NCBI GenBank assembly: GCA_947259215.1
Contig: CAMYLJ010000024.1
Location: 49,005-110,355, forward strand
DNA: 61,351 nt
From: an uncultured delta proteobacterium
GTDB taxonomy: Bacteria; Myxococcota_A; UBA9160; JAFDET01
Direction of reading: 5' to 3'
The first letter of the stretch is position 1; every line of letters starts with the position of its first letter. Of the stretch, positions 43,894 through 54,378 are shown one piece after another. The notes beneath the pieces were generated by a model. It was not told the DNA's origin, did no database searches, and saw nothing but the letters and a program-made list of their open reading frames with translations. The position numbers and the translations under genes are program-made.

Positions 43894-43945
43894 ACGGCCC
43901 GGGGGGGCTCCCCTACTCTCCGCGCGCCCCCCACCCCGGCCACTC

Positions 43946-44884
43946 GTGAAGACCGTTCTCTTCTACCGCAGCTTCAAGAAGTTCCAGGGCGGCCACCTGA
44001 AGGTCTGGGACTACTTCAACCACGTGGTCGCCTCCCCGGACCACGACGCGCGGATCTGCTTCACGGAGAGCTCGGCCTGGGACGAGCGCAACCCCTGGCG
44101 GAACGCGCGCGAGCGCGTGGTCTTCTCCGACGCCGACGTGAAGCCGGACGTGCTCTTCCTCGCCGGCCGCGACTGGGAGCGGATCCCCGAGGCGCGGCGG
44201 CAGAAGTCTCCGGTGCCCGTCATCAATTTCATCCAGCACGTGCGCCACGGCTATCCGGACAACCCGCGCTTCCCCTTCCTCTCCCACCGCGCCATCCGCA
44301 TCTGCAACAGCGAGGAGACGGCGGAGTCGATCCGCGCCACGGGCCGGGTGGAAGGTCCGATCTACACGATCCCGTACGGGCTCGAGCGGAGCGCCTTTCC
44401 GAAGCCGCTGCCGCCGGACCAGAAGGACCTGGACGTGGTCGTGGTCGCCATCAAGCGGCCGGAGCTGGGGCGGCGCCTGCGCTGGCTGCTGTGGCGCCCG
44501 GGGCGGCGGGTGCACGTGCTGTCGGAGCCGATCCTGCGCCACGACTTCCTGGGGCTCATGAACCGCGCGCGGGTCAGCGTCTTCCTGCCGAACCCGACCG
44601 AGGGCTTCTACATCCCGGCCCTCGAGGCCATGGCGGTGGAGAGCCTGGTGGTGTGCCCCGACGTGGAGGGCAACCGCTCCTTCTGCCGCGACGGCGAGAC
44701 CTGCTTCCGCCCGCCCTTCCGACTGGGCGCCGTGCGAGCCGCCACGGAGCGCACGCTGCGCCTGGCGCCGCAGCCCGCCGACGCGCTGCGCAGCGGCGCC
44801 CGCGCCATGTTCGAGCGCCACGATCTCGCCGGCGAGCGCACGCGCTTCCTGGAGATCCTGAACGATGTCGATCGGCTCTGGTAG
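43946..44884 (+). CDS. glycosyltransferase (GT4-like)
   Basis: 312-residue GT-B-like glycosyltransferase with a shortened N-domain. The start VKTVLFYRSFKKFQGGH and INFIQHVRHGYPDNPR lead to IPYGLERSAFPK and VSVFLPNPTEGFYIPALEAMAVESLVV, the E-x7-E motif region. GTG at 43946 is chosen because the upstream in-frame extension is Pro/Arg-rich. The 3' end overlaps the arylsulfotransferase-like gene by 20 bases. It is divergent from the sulfatase. Acceptor likely a glycan modified by the sulfur enzymes beside it (inference). Confidence 0.82.
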   Translation: MKTVLFYRSFKKFQGGHLKVWDYFNHVVASPDHDARICFTESSAWDERNPWRNARERVVFSDADVKPDVLFLAGRDWERIPEARRQKSPVPVINFIQHVRHGYPDNPRFPFLSHRAIRICNSEETAESIRATGRVEGPIYTIPYGLERSAFPKPLPPDQKDLDVVVVAIKRPELGRRLRWLLWRPGRRVHVLSEPILRHDFLGLMNRARVSVFLPNPTEGFYIPALEAMAVESLVVCPDVEGNRSFCRDGETCFRPPFRLGAVRAATERTLRLAPQPADALRSGARAMFERHDLAGERTRFLEILNDVDRLW

Positions 44885-46166
44885 CCGCAGCACTCCGGGC
44901 CTCGCGCTCGCGGTCGCCCTGGCGCTCGGCCCGGGCTGCGGCGAGGAGCCGTCGCCGCCGGACACCGGCGCCGCAGCGCCCGCCGTCTCCGCCGAGGAGC
45001 TCGAGCGGCTGGCGGGCCTCGGCTACGTGGACTTCGCCGACGCGCCGGCGGGAGACGCCAGAGGAGTCGTCGTCCACGATCCCGCCCTCTCCCACCCGGG
45101 CTACACGCTCGTCGGTCTCAAGGCGCTCCAGCGGGCGATCCTGCTCGATCCCGAGGGCAACGAGACGTGGCGCTGGGAGTACCCGTTCGCCAGCGGGCGG
45201 GTGCGCCTGCTCCCCGACGGCGACCTGCTGGTGGTGGCCTTCGCGAACAAGGAGCGCTCGCTGGCCCGGCTGGACTGGCACGGACGCATCCGCTGGCGCC
45301 AGCCCCACGACGTGCACCACGACGTGGCGCCGGCGCCCGGAGGGCGCCTGCTCGCGCTGGCACGGCGGTTCCGGCGCCACCCGGAGCTCGAGGCCCTGCA
45401 CGAGGACCTGCCGCCGGGCGAGATCCGCGTGCGCGAGGACGGGATCCTCGTCCTCGACGGAGACACCGGCGAGCGCGTCGGCGAGCGCTGGTTCGACGCC
45501 CCCCTGCGGGCGCGGCCGGACCTCGTGCGCATCCGGCGCGCCCCCTCGCCCAAGGCGGTGGACGGCGAGGTGCGGCTCGACATCTTCCACGCCAACTCCG
45601 TCGTTTGGCTCGGGGACTCGCCCCTGACGAAGCGCGACCCGATCTACGCGGCCGGGAACGTGCTGGTCACGCTGCGCAACCAGGACCTGGTGGCGATCCT
45701 CCGCTGGGAGCCATGGGAGCTGCTCTGGGCCTGGGGCCCGGGTGAGCTCCTGATGCCGCACAACGCCACGCTGCTCGAGAACGGCAACATCCTGATCTTC
45801 GACAACCGCCGCGGCGAGGGATTCTCGCGCGTCGTGGAGCTCGACCCGCTGCGCCGGGAGATCGTCTGGGAGTACCGCGCTCCGAACCCCGAGGACTTCT
45901 ACTCCCCGAGCCGGGGCTCCGCCCAGCGGCTGCCGAACGGCAACACCCTGGTGGGCCAGTCCGACGAGGCGCGCGTGTTCGAGATCACGCCCGACGGCAG
46001 CATCGTCTGGGAGTGGCGCCCCACCGACGTGGACCCGAACGGCCGGCCCGCCACCTTCGTGCGCGCGATCCGGCACGAGACCGGAGCCATAGACGCCCTG
46101 CGCGCGCGCTTCGCGCCGGGCGAGTCCTCCGGCGCGCCGCTGGACTCCCCTCGCAGCGGACCCTAG
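44865..46166 (+). CDS. arylsulfotransferase (ASST)-like lipoprotein
   Basis: 433 residues. N-terminal lipoprotein signal (LALAVALALGPGC). The body is a propeller with ILLDPEGNETWRWEYPF, HDVHHDVAPAPGGRLLALAR, MPHNATLLENGNILIFDN and RGSAQRLPNGNTLVGQS. These give the ordered His and Asn/Arg positions seen in PAPS-independent arylsulfate sulfotransferases, whose catalytic His lies in a central channel. It starts within the glycosyltransferase gene with GGAGA upstream, so coupled. It ends 4 bases into the convergent 2OG-oxygenase gene. Lipid-anchored, outside the cytoplasm. Substrate unknown. Confidence 0.8.
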   Translation: MSIGSGSRSTPGLALAVALALGPGCGEEPSPPDTGAAAPAVSAEELERLAGLGYVDFADAPAGDARGVVVHDPALSHPGYTLVGLKALQRAILLDPEGNETWRWEYPFASGRVRLLPDGDLLVVAFANKERSLARLDWHGRIRWRQPHDVHHDVAPAPGGRLLALARRFRRHPELEALHEDLPPGEIRVREDGILVLDGDTGERVGERWFDAPLRARPDLVRIRRAPSPKAVDGEVRLDIFHANSVVWLGDSPLTKRDPIYAAGNVLVTLRNQDLVAILRWEPWELLWAWGPGELLMPHNATLLENGNILIFDNRRGEGFSRVVELDPLRREIVWEYRAPNPEDFYSPSRGSAQRLPNGNTLVGQSDEARVFEITPDGSIVWEWRPTDVDPNGRPATFVRAIRHETGAIDALRARFAPGESSGAPLDSPRSGP

Positions 46167-46963
46167 CCGCGGCGCAGGCGCGCGCGGAGGCGCGCGAGCC
46201 ACGAGCTTCCGTCGCTGTCGCGGGGCGGCAGCTCGGGGCGCATGCCGGGAGTCTGGTAGAGCGTGCTGTGGCGCTCGCTGCGCTCCTGCTCCGGGCGGCC
46301 GGCGGTGTAGTAGTAGAGCGCCAGGGACTTGCGCGCGTTGCCCTCCGGGCACGCCACCGGCTCCGGATGACCGTGGTAGGAGGTGCTGGTGGTGGAGAAG
46401 ATCACGCAGCGGTTCAGCACCGGCGCCAGCCGCTGGACGCAGTGCTGCATCTCCCGGTCCCACAGCTCGAGCTGTCCGCCCCAGGCGTCGGGCCAGGGAT
46501 CGTTCAGGTAGAGCAGCAGGTTCAGGCGGCGGTCGAGCCCCAGCGTCTTGTGCACGTTGAAGTCGGCGTGGATGTTGAGGAAGCCGCCAGGCTCGCTCTG
46601 GTGGATGCCGCCGCCGTGGAAGTACGGATCCGGCAGCAGGCGCTCGATCCCCGTGAGCTCCTCGAGGAAGCCCAGGAAGGCCGCGGAGTGGAGCTTGTAC
46701 AGAAAGGCCTGGATCCTGGGATCCATGCTCGTCTCGTCGGGGTTGCCGCGCTTCCGCGCGGTGTCCCGCTCGCGCCGGATCCAGCGGTCGTCCGGTGGCG
46801 TGATGCCCGCCGCCACCTCGCGCACCAGCGCCTCCGGAAAGAACCCGTCCATCACGATGTGCGGAAAGGGCTCCGCGCCGGTGTACTCCGCCCGCCGCTT
46901 GCGCCCGGCCTCGGCCAGGGGCTCGCTCTGGAAGAACTCCTGAAGCTCGGGTCGGTCCAGCAT
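46163..46963 (-). CDS. 2-oxoglutarate/Fe(II)-dependent oxygenase (prolyl-4-hydroxylase-like)
   Basis: 266 residues. Iron ligands HADFNVH (H-x-D) and distal His in SYHGHPEPVAC, and the 2-oxoglutarate Arg/Lys region ARKSLALYYYT, define the family. LNLLLYLNDPWPDAWGGQLELWD is the core strand pair. ATG at 46963 with GGAGG 7 bases upstream overlaps the stop of the sulfotransferase (TGATG), so the two are coupled. Such enzymes hydroxylate glycan-, peptide- or small-molecule substrates. Substrate unknown. Confidence 0.9.
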   Translation of the reverse strand: MLDRPELQEFFQSEPLAEAGRKRRAEYTGAEPFPHIVMDGFFPEALVREVAAGITPPDDRWIRRERDTARKRGNPDETSMDPRIQAFLYKLHSAAFLGFLEELTGIERLLPDPYFHGGGIHQSEPGGFLNIHADFNVHKTLGLDRRLNLLLYLNDPWPDAWGGQLELWDREMQHCVQRLAPVLNRCVIFSTTSTSYHGHPEPVACPEGNARKSLALYYYTAGRPEQERSERHSTLYQTPGMRPELPPRDSDGSSWLARLRARLRRG

Positions 46964-47817
46964 CACGACACCTCCGTCGGGGTCAGGCCGGCGCGCCAGC
47001 GCTCCACCGGTGCGCCGAAGCGCGCGGCAAGCTGCACCAGGTCGGGCTCGTAGCGCCGCTCGAGCGCCTCCCGCACGCTGGCGGGGCAGGCGGGCCCGGC
47101 GTCGACGGCGCGCGCCATCGGCACGCCGTCCGGGTCGGGGACGATCACCTCGTCGAGGGCGAAGCGGCCCCAGTCCGGATCGGCGTCCACCCCCAGGTGC
47201 GCGAAGACGCGCCGCAGGAGCGCACGGGGCTCCTCGCGGATCTGCTCGAAGAATCCCACCAGCAGCTGCTCCTCCGGAAACACGGCCAGCCAGCGCTCGA
47301 GAATCGCCGTGTAGTCCCCTCGGCGCAGCGCGCGCTCGGAAGACGCGAACGTGACCAGCTCGCCCTCCGGCACCTCCTCCGGCTTCCGCCCTTCGCGCTC
47401 GATCTCCATGGCCAGCTGCGACCAGGCGCGGTCGATCGGGTTGCGCAACAGCAGCACGAGACGCAGGTCCGGCAGCAGGCGGTGGATGAAGCGGATGCGC
47501 TCTTCGGACAGGATGCTGTAGGCTGGCGTGATCTCGCCGCGTACGCGCCCCGCGCCCTCGGCGAAGCGCTCGGCGTAGTAGGCCAGCGGCCGCTCCCACT
47601 TGTTGTCCCAGTAGTGGAGCTCCTTGCGCTCGGGCACGAAGACCTGGGGATGTCGGCGCAGGTTCTCCCACAGCCAGGTGGTGCCCGCCTTCTGGGCCCC
47701 GATGCCGAGGAAGTCCGGCAGCGGCAACGCCGCCGCGCCCCGGGGCCAGAGGCCGTATCGCCAGCGCTCGAAGCGGGTGGGCACGGCGCCGGATTCTAGC
47801 GGTGCGCTCGCGCTCAC
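46963..47817 (-). CDS. PAPS-dependent sulfotransferase
   Basis: 284-residue sulfotransferase. The 5'-phosphosulfate loop is IGAQKAGTTWLWENL and the 3'-phosphate motif LLLRNPIDRAWSQL. LHYWDNKWERPLAYYAERF is typical of heparan/sugar sulfotransferase-like bacterial members. It transfers sulfate from PAPS, which ATP sulfurylase at 29624 could help supply. GTG at 47817 overlaps the CopD-like stop (GTGA) and is preferred, with a nearer GTG at 47784 possible. It is followed by the coupled 2OG oxygenase. Confidence 0.92.
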   Translation of the reverse strand: MSASAPLESGAVPTRFERWRYGLWPRGAAALPLPDFLGIGAQKAGTTWLWENLRRHPQVFVPERKELHYWDNKWERPLAYYAERFAEGAGRVRGEITPAYSILSEERIRFIHRLLPDLRLVLLLRNPIDRAWSQLAMEIEREGRKPEEVPEGELVTFASSERALRRGDYTAILERWLAVFPEEQLLVGFFEQIREEPRALLRRVFAHLGVDADPDWGRFALDEVIVPDPDGVPMARAVDAGPACPASVREALERRYEPDLVQLAARFGAPVERWRAGLTPTEVS

Positions 47818-48317
47818 GGCAGCCCGCGGGTCAGGAGCACGCCGAGGCTGAGCGCCGCCAGCGAGAGCAGGAGCGTCACGCGGCCCATCCAGCCGGCGGC
47901 GCGGCGCAGCCGCAGCGTCTCGGGCGCGTCGGGGCTCGCCTGCATGGCCTGCGCCGCCCGCGGCCCGATCCGGAAGTCGTGTACCGCCGCCAGCCCGAGC
48001 ACGCACACCACGGCCGCGAGCTTCGCCGCCAGCAGCCGGCCCCACCAGCCGCTCCAGAAGGCGGGTTCCGCGAGGGCCGGCGCGCCCACGCGGTAGAGCA
48101 CCTGGAGCGCGCCGGTGACGACGAGCAGCGCCAGCGCGACCCAGGTCACACCGCGCAGGCGGCCGGCCACGTCGGTCAGCAGGCGCGGCGCCAGCGCGCG
48201 GTGCTCGGGTCGCCGCAGCACGGGCACCACGGCCGCCACCAGCACGACCATGGCGCCGATCCACGCGCTCGCAGCCAGCACGTGCAGCATCACGGCCGAG
48301 AGATACAGGCCCCGCAC
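47814..48317 (-). CDS. CopD-like membrane protein
   Basis: 167 residues with four predicted TM segments (MLHVLAASAWIGAMVVLVAAVVPVL, WVALALLVVTGALQVLY, LLAAKLAAVVCVLGLAAVH, LLLSLAALSLGVLL). The first helix His and Trp pattern matches CopD/DUF2269-type proteins associated with copper or haem. It sits between a cytochrome c gene (1-base gap) and the sulfotransferase, to which it is coupled by GTGA. Function uncertain. Confidence 0.75.
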   Translation of the reverse strand: MRGLYLSAVMLHVLAASAWIGAMVVLVAAVVPVLRRPEHRALAPRLLTDVAGRLRGVTWVALALLVVTGALQVLYRVGAPALAEPAFWSGWWGRLLAAKLAAVVCVLGLAAVHDFRIGPRAAQAMQASPDAPETLRLRRAAGWMGRVTLLLSLAALSLGVLLTRGLP

Positions 48318-48318
48318 C

Positions 48319-48771
48319 CTAGCGGCGGAAGCTCCGCACGTGCGCGCGCAGCGCGGCCAGCTCGTCGGGGTCCAGGTCCGGGTGCGCAGGCATCAATCCG
48401 CTCAGCCCGACCGACGGCCCACCCGCAGCGATCACGCGCTCGATGTGCTCGTCGCTGACCGAGTCCTGCCAGGCCGGGTCGCCGAAGTCCCGGGGCGGCG
48501 GCTCGAGCGCCATGCCCGTCGGACCCTTGCCGTCACCCGCCGACCCATGGCAGAGGGCGCAACGGGCGGCGAAGAGTGCCGCGCCGTCCACGGAGGCGTC
48601 CTCGTCTTCGCCGGCCGGGGACGACCCGGGGCCGGGATCGCCTGCCGTGGCGCCGCCAGCCTGGGCGGCCGCCTCCGCGGCCGGCTCGCCCCCAGTGGGC
48701 GGGGAACCCCCCTCCCCGCCACAGGCCAGCAGCGCCGCCACGGCGCAGACCGCGAGCCCCTCTCGTCTCAT
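48319..48771 (-). CDS. cytochrome c lipoprotein
   Basis: 150 residues. Lipoprotein signal MRREGLAVCAVAALLAC with good lipobox. A Gly/Ala/Pro-rich linker is followed by the haem site ARCALCHGSAGDGKGPTG (CxxCH) and the axial Met region GLSGLMPAHPDL. Class I, mono-haem, located on the outer face of the membrane. ATG at 48771 has GGGGGA upstream. It precedes the CopD-like gene by one base. Divergent from lon. Partner reductase or oxidase not in the window. Confidence 0.9.
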   Translation of the reverse strand: MRREGLAVCAVAALLACGGEGGSPPTGGEPAAEAAAQAGGATAGDPGPGSSPAGEDEDASVDGAALFAARCALCHGSAGDGKGPTGMALEPPPRDFGDPAWQDSVSDEHIERVIAAGGPSVGLSGLMPAHPDLDPDELAALRAHVRSFRR

Positions 48772-48860
48772 GGATCCCCCCTTCGGGGAGAGTGTGGATC
48801 GGGCGGCCGCCTCGGGCAAGCGCTTGACCGCCCGGCGGCCGTGCTTAACCTCGCCCCCAC

Positions 48861-51248
<2,388 letters not shown>

Positions 51249-51586
51249 GCCTGTGGCGTCCGCCTCCGGTGTCCCGCGCGGGGCGCGGGAGCTCTTCATT
51301 TATCGTGACTTCGCTCGCCTGCGGCTCGCTGCGCGCGCCGCAGGAGCGGCGCTTGCGACCTCGACCTCCGGTGACGTCTCCGCACACGAGAGGCGAGTGG
51401 CGGTCTTTCTCCGTCGCGCGGAGACGGAGGCGTTCGCGGCCTCGTTCCGCGTCGCGAGGGCGGAGCGGGGGCTCGCGGAGCGACGCCTGTGGAGCGCGCT
51501 GACCGAATTCGGGTCTGGCGCGTGAGGCCGCTGCGCGCGGAACCGGAGGAGCGCAGCGAGCCCCCGCTCCGCCCCCGCCCCGAGGC
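51249..51586. other. convergent intergenic region with 19-bp inverted repeat
   Basis: No gene is supported here. Arms at 51458-51476 (GGGCGGAGCGGGGGCTCGC) and 51556-51574 are exact reverse complements over 19 bases with 79 bases between. The right arm ends 12 bases before the stop of the minus-strand glycosyltransferase. The structure could act as a bidirectional terminator between lon and the polysaccharide locus. A 90-codon open frame at 51253 overlaps it but looks spurious. Confidence 0.6.
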
Positions 51587-53143
51587 CTAGTCGCGGTCGC
51601 GCAGGTCGGGGTGCCAGCGCAGGAGATCGTCGACGACGCCCCAGTCGTCGCCCTCCACGTCCAGGCTTCCGCCCTCGCGGAAGAAGCGCTCGACCCGGCG
51701 GTCGATCTCCTCCGGGTCCTCCACCTGGCCGTGGCGGGCGAAGCGCTTGCGCAGCGCGATGGCCTGGAGGAGCGCGCGGCCCAGGAGCATCTTGGCGGGG
51801 AACTTGACGGACTGCGGGATCAGCCGCTTCAGTCCGTACGCCCGCTCCAACAGACCCGCCCGGCCGTCGTCGTTGGCGAAGGCCACGTCGAAGCTGCGGC
51901 CTTTCACGAAGCGCTCCGAGAGCTCCGCGATCGAGAGCTCCGTCTGCACGCGCAGGCTCCGGTCCAGCAGATCCGACACGTCGTCGGGCAGGAAGTTGCT
52001 GCGCATGCGCTCGCTCTCGCGGGAGTAGCGCGCCACCAGCTTCTCGTAGATGGCGACGTAGCGGGCCACCTGCCGCTCCAGGTCGAACTCCGCCCGTGCG
52101 AAGGCGCCCGCGGCGCGCCCCACGCGCAGGCGCGTCTCGCGATCTCCCAGCGTGCGCAGCGCCGCCGCGATGGCCTTGGGGTCGTGCTCGGGGACGAGGA
52201 TCCCCGTCTCGCCGTCGCGCACCACTTCGACGATGCCGCCGTGACGGGTCGCGACGACCGGAAGGCCGGTCGCCTCGGCCTCCACCACCACGTTGGGGAT
52301 GCCTTCCTTGTCCCCATCCCGTCCCGTGACCGAACAGTGGAGCAGCACGTCGGCGGCCGCCATCCGATCGCGCACGCCGGCGTGGTCCGTGGTGCCGATG
52401 AACTGGATGCGTTCGCGCACGCCCAGCTCGCGCGCCCGCCGGCGCAGGGCGGCGTAGTCCTCGCCCTCCCCCAGCACGCTGAGCTCCAGCGCGCGCCCCT
52501 CGGACGCCAGCTCGGCCAGGGCGGCGAACGCGTCGCGATGGCCCTTCTTTTCGATCAGGCGGCCGACCATCAGCGCGCGCAGCGGCCCGGCGTCGGAGCG
52601 GGTGGTACGGTCCACGAAGGCGAAGCGCGCCAGGTCGGTGCCCCGGCGGATCACCTCCACCCGATCCGGCTCGACGCCCTGGTCGAGCAGTCCCTGCCGG
52701 AGGTCGTCCGACACGCAGACCAGCTGCTCGCAGGCCTGGAACAGCACCCGGTAGAGCGGTTCGAACTCCGGCTGGGGCAGCTGCACCGCCAGGTCGCGTC
52801 CGCCGAAGGTCACCAGCAGGGGAATCCGCAGGTACTGGCGCATGAGCAGCATGCGCAGCCCCGACCAGCCGAAGTGGGCGTGGATCACGTCGGGCCGGTA
52901 GCTGCGCTCCAGGTGCGCCGCCGCCAGCAGCGCCAGGCGCGGCTCCGTCGTGTAACGGACCGGGAAGCGCACCACGCGATCCACGGGAAAGCGGTCCAGG
53001 TTCTCGGTGCGGTTGCAGACGACGACGTTGTCGACGGAGCGGCCGATCCCCTGGACGAGCTGGTGGATGAACGGCTGGCTCCACGACAGCCAGGCCGCGA
53101 ACTTGCATTGCAGGACCGAGAGTCGTGCGCCCCCCGCACGCAT
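51587..53143 (-). CDS. family 4 glycosyltransferase with C-terminal extension
   Basis: 518 residues. N-domain: WSQPFIHQLVQGI, VIHAHFGWSG, LLVTFGGRDLAV. C-domain: IRRGTDLARFAF, RALMVGRLIEKKG, EGIPNVVVEAEATGLPVVATRHGGIVEVV, the E-x7-E site. Normal GT4 would end near residue 390; the extra ~125 residues contain a helical/charged stretch (ELSERFVKGRSFDVAFAN, then RRVERFFREGGSLDV). ATG at 53143. The last gene of the minus-strand polysaccharide cluster and downstream of another GT by 11 bases. Confidence 0.87.
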   Translation of the reverse strand: MRAGGARLSVLQCKFAAWLSWSQPFIHQLVQGIGRSVDNVVVCNRTENLDRFPVDRVVRFPVRYTTEPRLALLAAAHLERSYRPDVIHAHFGWSGLRMLLMRQYLRIPLLVTFGGRDLAVQLPQPEFEPLYRVLFQACEQLVCVSDDLRQGLLDQGVEPDRVEVIRRGTDLARFAFVDRTTRSDAGPLRALMVGRLIEKKGHRDAFAALAELASEGRALELSVLGEGEDYAALRRRARELGVRERIQFIGTTDHAGVRDRMAAADVLLHCSVTGRDGDKEGIPNVVVEAEATGLPVVATRHGGIVEVVRDGETGILVPEHDPKAIAAALRTLGDRETRLRVGRAAGAFARAEFDLERQVARYVAIYEKLVARYSRESERMRSNFLPDDVSDLLDRSLRVQTELSIAELSERFVKGRSFDVAFANDDGRAGLLERAYGLKRLIPQSVKFPAKMLLGRALLQAIALRKRFARHGQVEDPEEIDRRVERFFREGGSLDVEGDDWGVVDDLLRWHPDLRDRD

Positions 53144-53154
53144 GGTCCCGGACC

Positions 53155-54378
53155 CTACCGCACGGCCCCAGGGTCGCCAGGGCGGGCGGCCAGGAGCGTC
53201 GCAAGCTCGTCGATGCGCGCGCACCAGTCGTGGGCGCGGGCGGCGCGCGCCCGCCCCTCGGCCGCATCGGGCCCGTCGGCGAGCGCCGCGTCGAGGGCCC
53301 GCGCGAATCCGTCGGCTCCGCGCGCGACGTGCACCAGACCCTGCTCGGCCAGGGGCTCGAGATTCGGCAGCGCCGTCGCCACCACGGGCACGCCCGCCGC
53401 CAGGTACTCCCACAGCTTGAGCGGCAGGCTGGCCCGGGTGTGGGCGTTGTCGAGGAAGGGGATCAGGGCCACGTCCACGTGCGCCAGCCAGGCGGGCAGC
53501 TCGTCCTGCGGGCGCGGCCCGAACGCCTGCACGTTGGGCTCGGCCGCCAGGGCGCCCCAGCCCGCCGGAGCACCGCGCGGGTCGCCCAGCCCCACCGCGC
53601 CGACGAAGAGCCACTGGATGTCCCTCCGCGCCCGCGCCAGCCCGCTCAGGAGCGGCAGGTCCACGCGGTAGCCGGCCAGGTTCCCCGCGTAGAGCGCACG
53701 CGGTCGCGGCACTCCAGCGAGCTCCGCCGGCTCCGCCAGCGCCCCGCCTCGCGCCCGCGCGAAGAGCTCGACGTCGGCCACGTTCGGGAGCAGCACCACG
53801 TCGGGCCGCGTCTTCCCCAGTCGCTCGGCCAGCACCGGGCTGCTGGCGAACACCCGGTCCGCGCCGCGCAGCATGGCGCGCTCCGCCGCATCCACCCGCG
53901 CCGCGTCCACCCCGGGGTTGCCGGCGTAGTGGTCCACGCAGTGGTAGACCAGCAGCCGCCCGCCGACGGCGCGCGCCACGGCGAGCCAGGTGGGCAGGAA
54001 GGCCCAGACCACCGGCGCCTGCAAGCCGAGCCGCCGCGCCACCCGGACTACCGAGCGTCCGAGCAGCCGGTCGGACAGCGCGCGCAGGCGCGGCGCGGCG
54101 CCCCCGGGCAGCGCCAGCGGCGAGTGCACCCACAGGCGCGGCGCGACCTCGCGCAGCGGTCGCCGGGCCCGCTTCAGGCGCTGCGCCACGCGCCGCCAGT
54201 CGTGTCCGGATCCGAGCGAGGGCGCCCGCAAGCCCGTCGATTCCACGAACAGCACCTGGTGTCCCCGCGCCGCCATCCGGCGCGCGATCTGGTGCACGTT
54301 CACCGGCGCCGGCGTCTCCCAGGGAGCGCTCGCCAGCAGCACCAGGGGGACATCCGGGGAGAGCGCGCTCCCGCTCAC
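53155..54378 (-). CDS. glycosyltransferase (GT4 family)
   Basis: 407-residue GT-B enzyme. N-domain MAARGHQVLFVESTGLRAP, WAFLPTWLAVARA and LLVYHCVDHYAGNPGVD are typical of teichuronic/TuaH-like glycosyltransferases. C-domain LLPNVADVELFARAR, ALYAGNLAGYRVDL, and LPLKLWEYLAAGVPVVAT provides the donor site. GTG at 54378 overlaps the Wzt-like stop (GTGA), giving coupled expression with the exporter. Confidence 0.88.
   Translation of the reverse strand: MSGSALSPDVPLVLLASAPWETPAPVNVHQIARRMAARGHQVLFVESTGLRAPSLGSGHDWRRVAQRLKRARRPLREVAPRLWVHSPLALPGGAAPRLRALSDRLLGRSVVRVARRLGLQAPVVWAFLPTWLAVARAVGGRLLVYHCVDHYAGNPGVDAARVDAAERAMLRGADRVFASSPVLAERLGKTRPDVVLLPNVADVELFARARGGALAEPAELAGVPRPRALYAGNLAGYRVDLPLLSGLARARRDIQWLFVGAVGLGDPRGAPAGWGALAAEPNVQAFGPRPQDELPAWLAHVDVALIPFLDNAHTRASLPLKLWEYLAAGVPVVATALPNLEPLAEQGLVHVARGADGFARALDAALADGPDAAEGRARAARAHDWCARIDELATLLAARPGDPGAVR

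Noticed and set aside
51253-51525. A 90-codon plus-strand frame right after lon
   Set aside because: Biased Ala/Arg composition, no recognisable motif, and it overlaps the left arm of the 19-bp inverted repeat. No ribosome-binding site of note.
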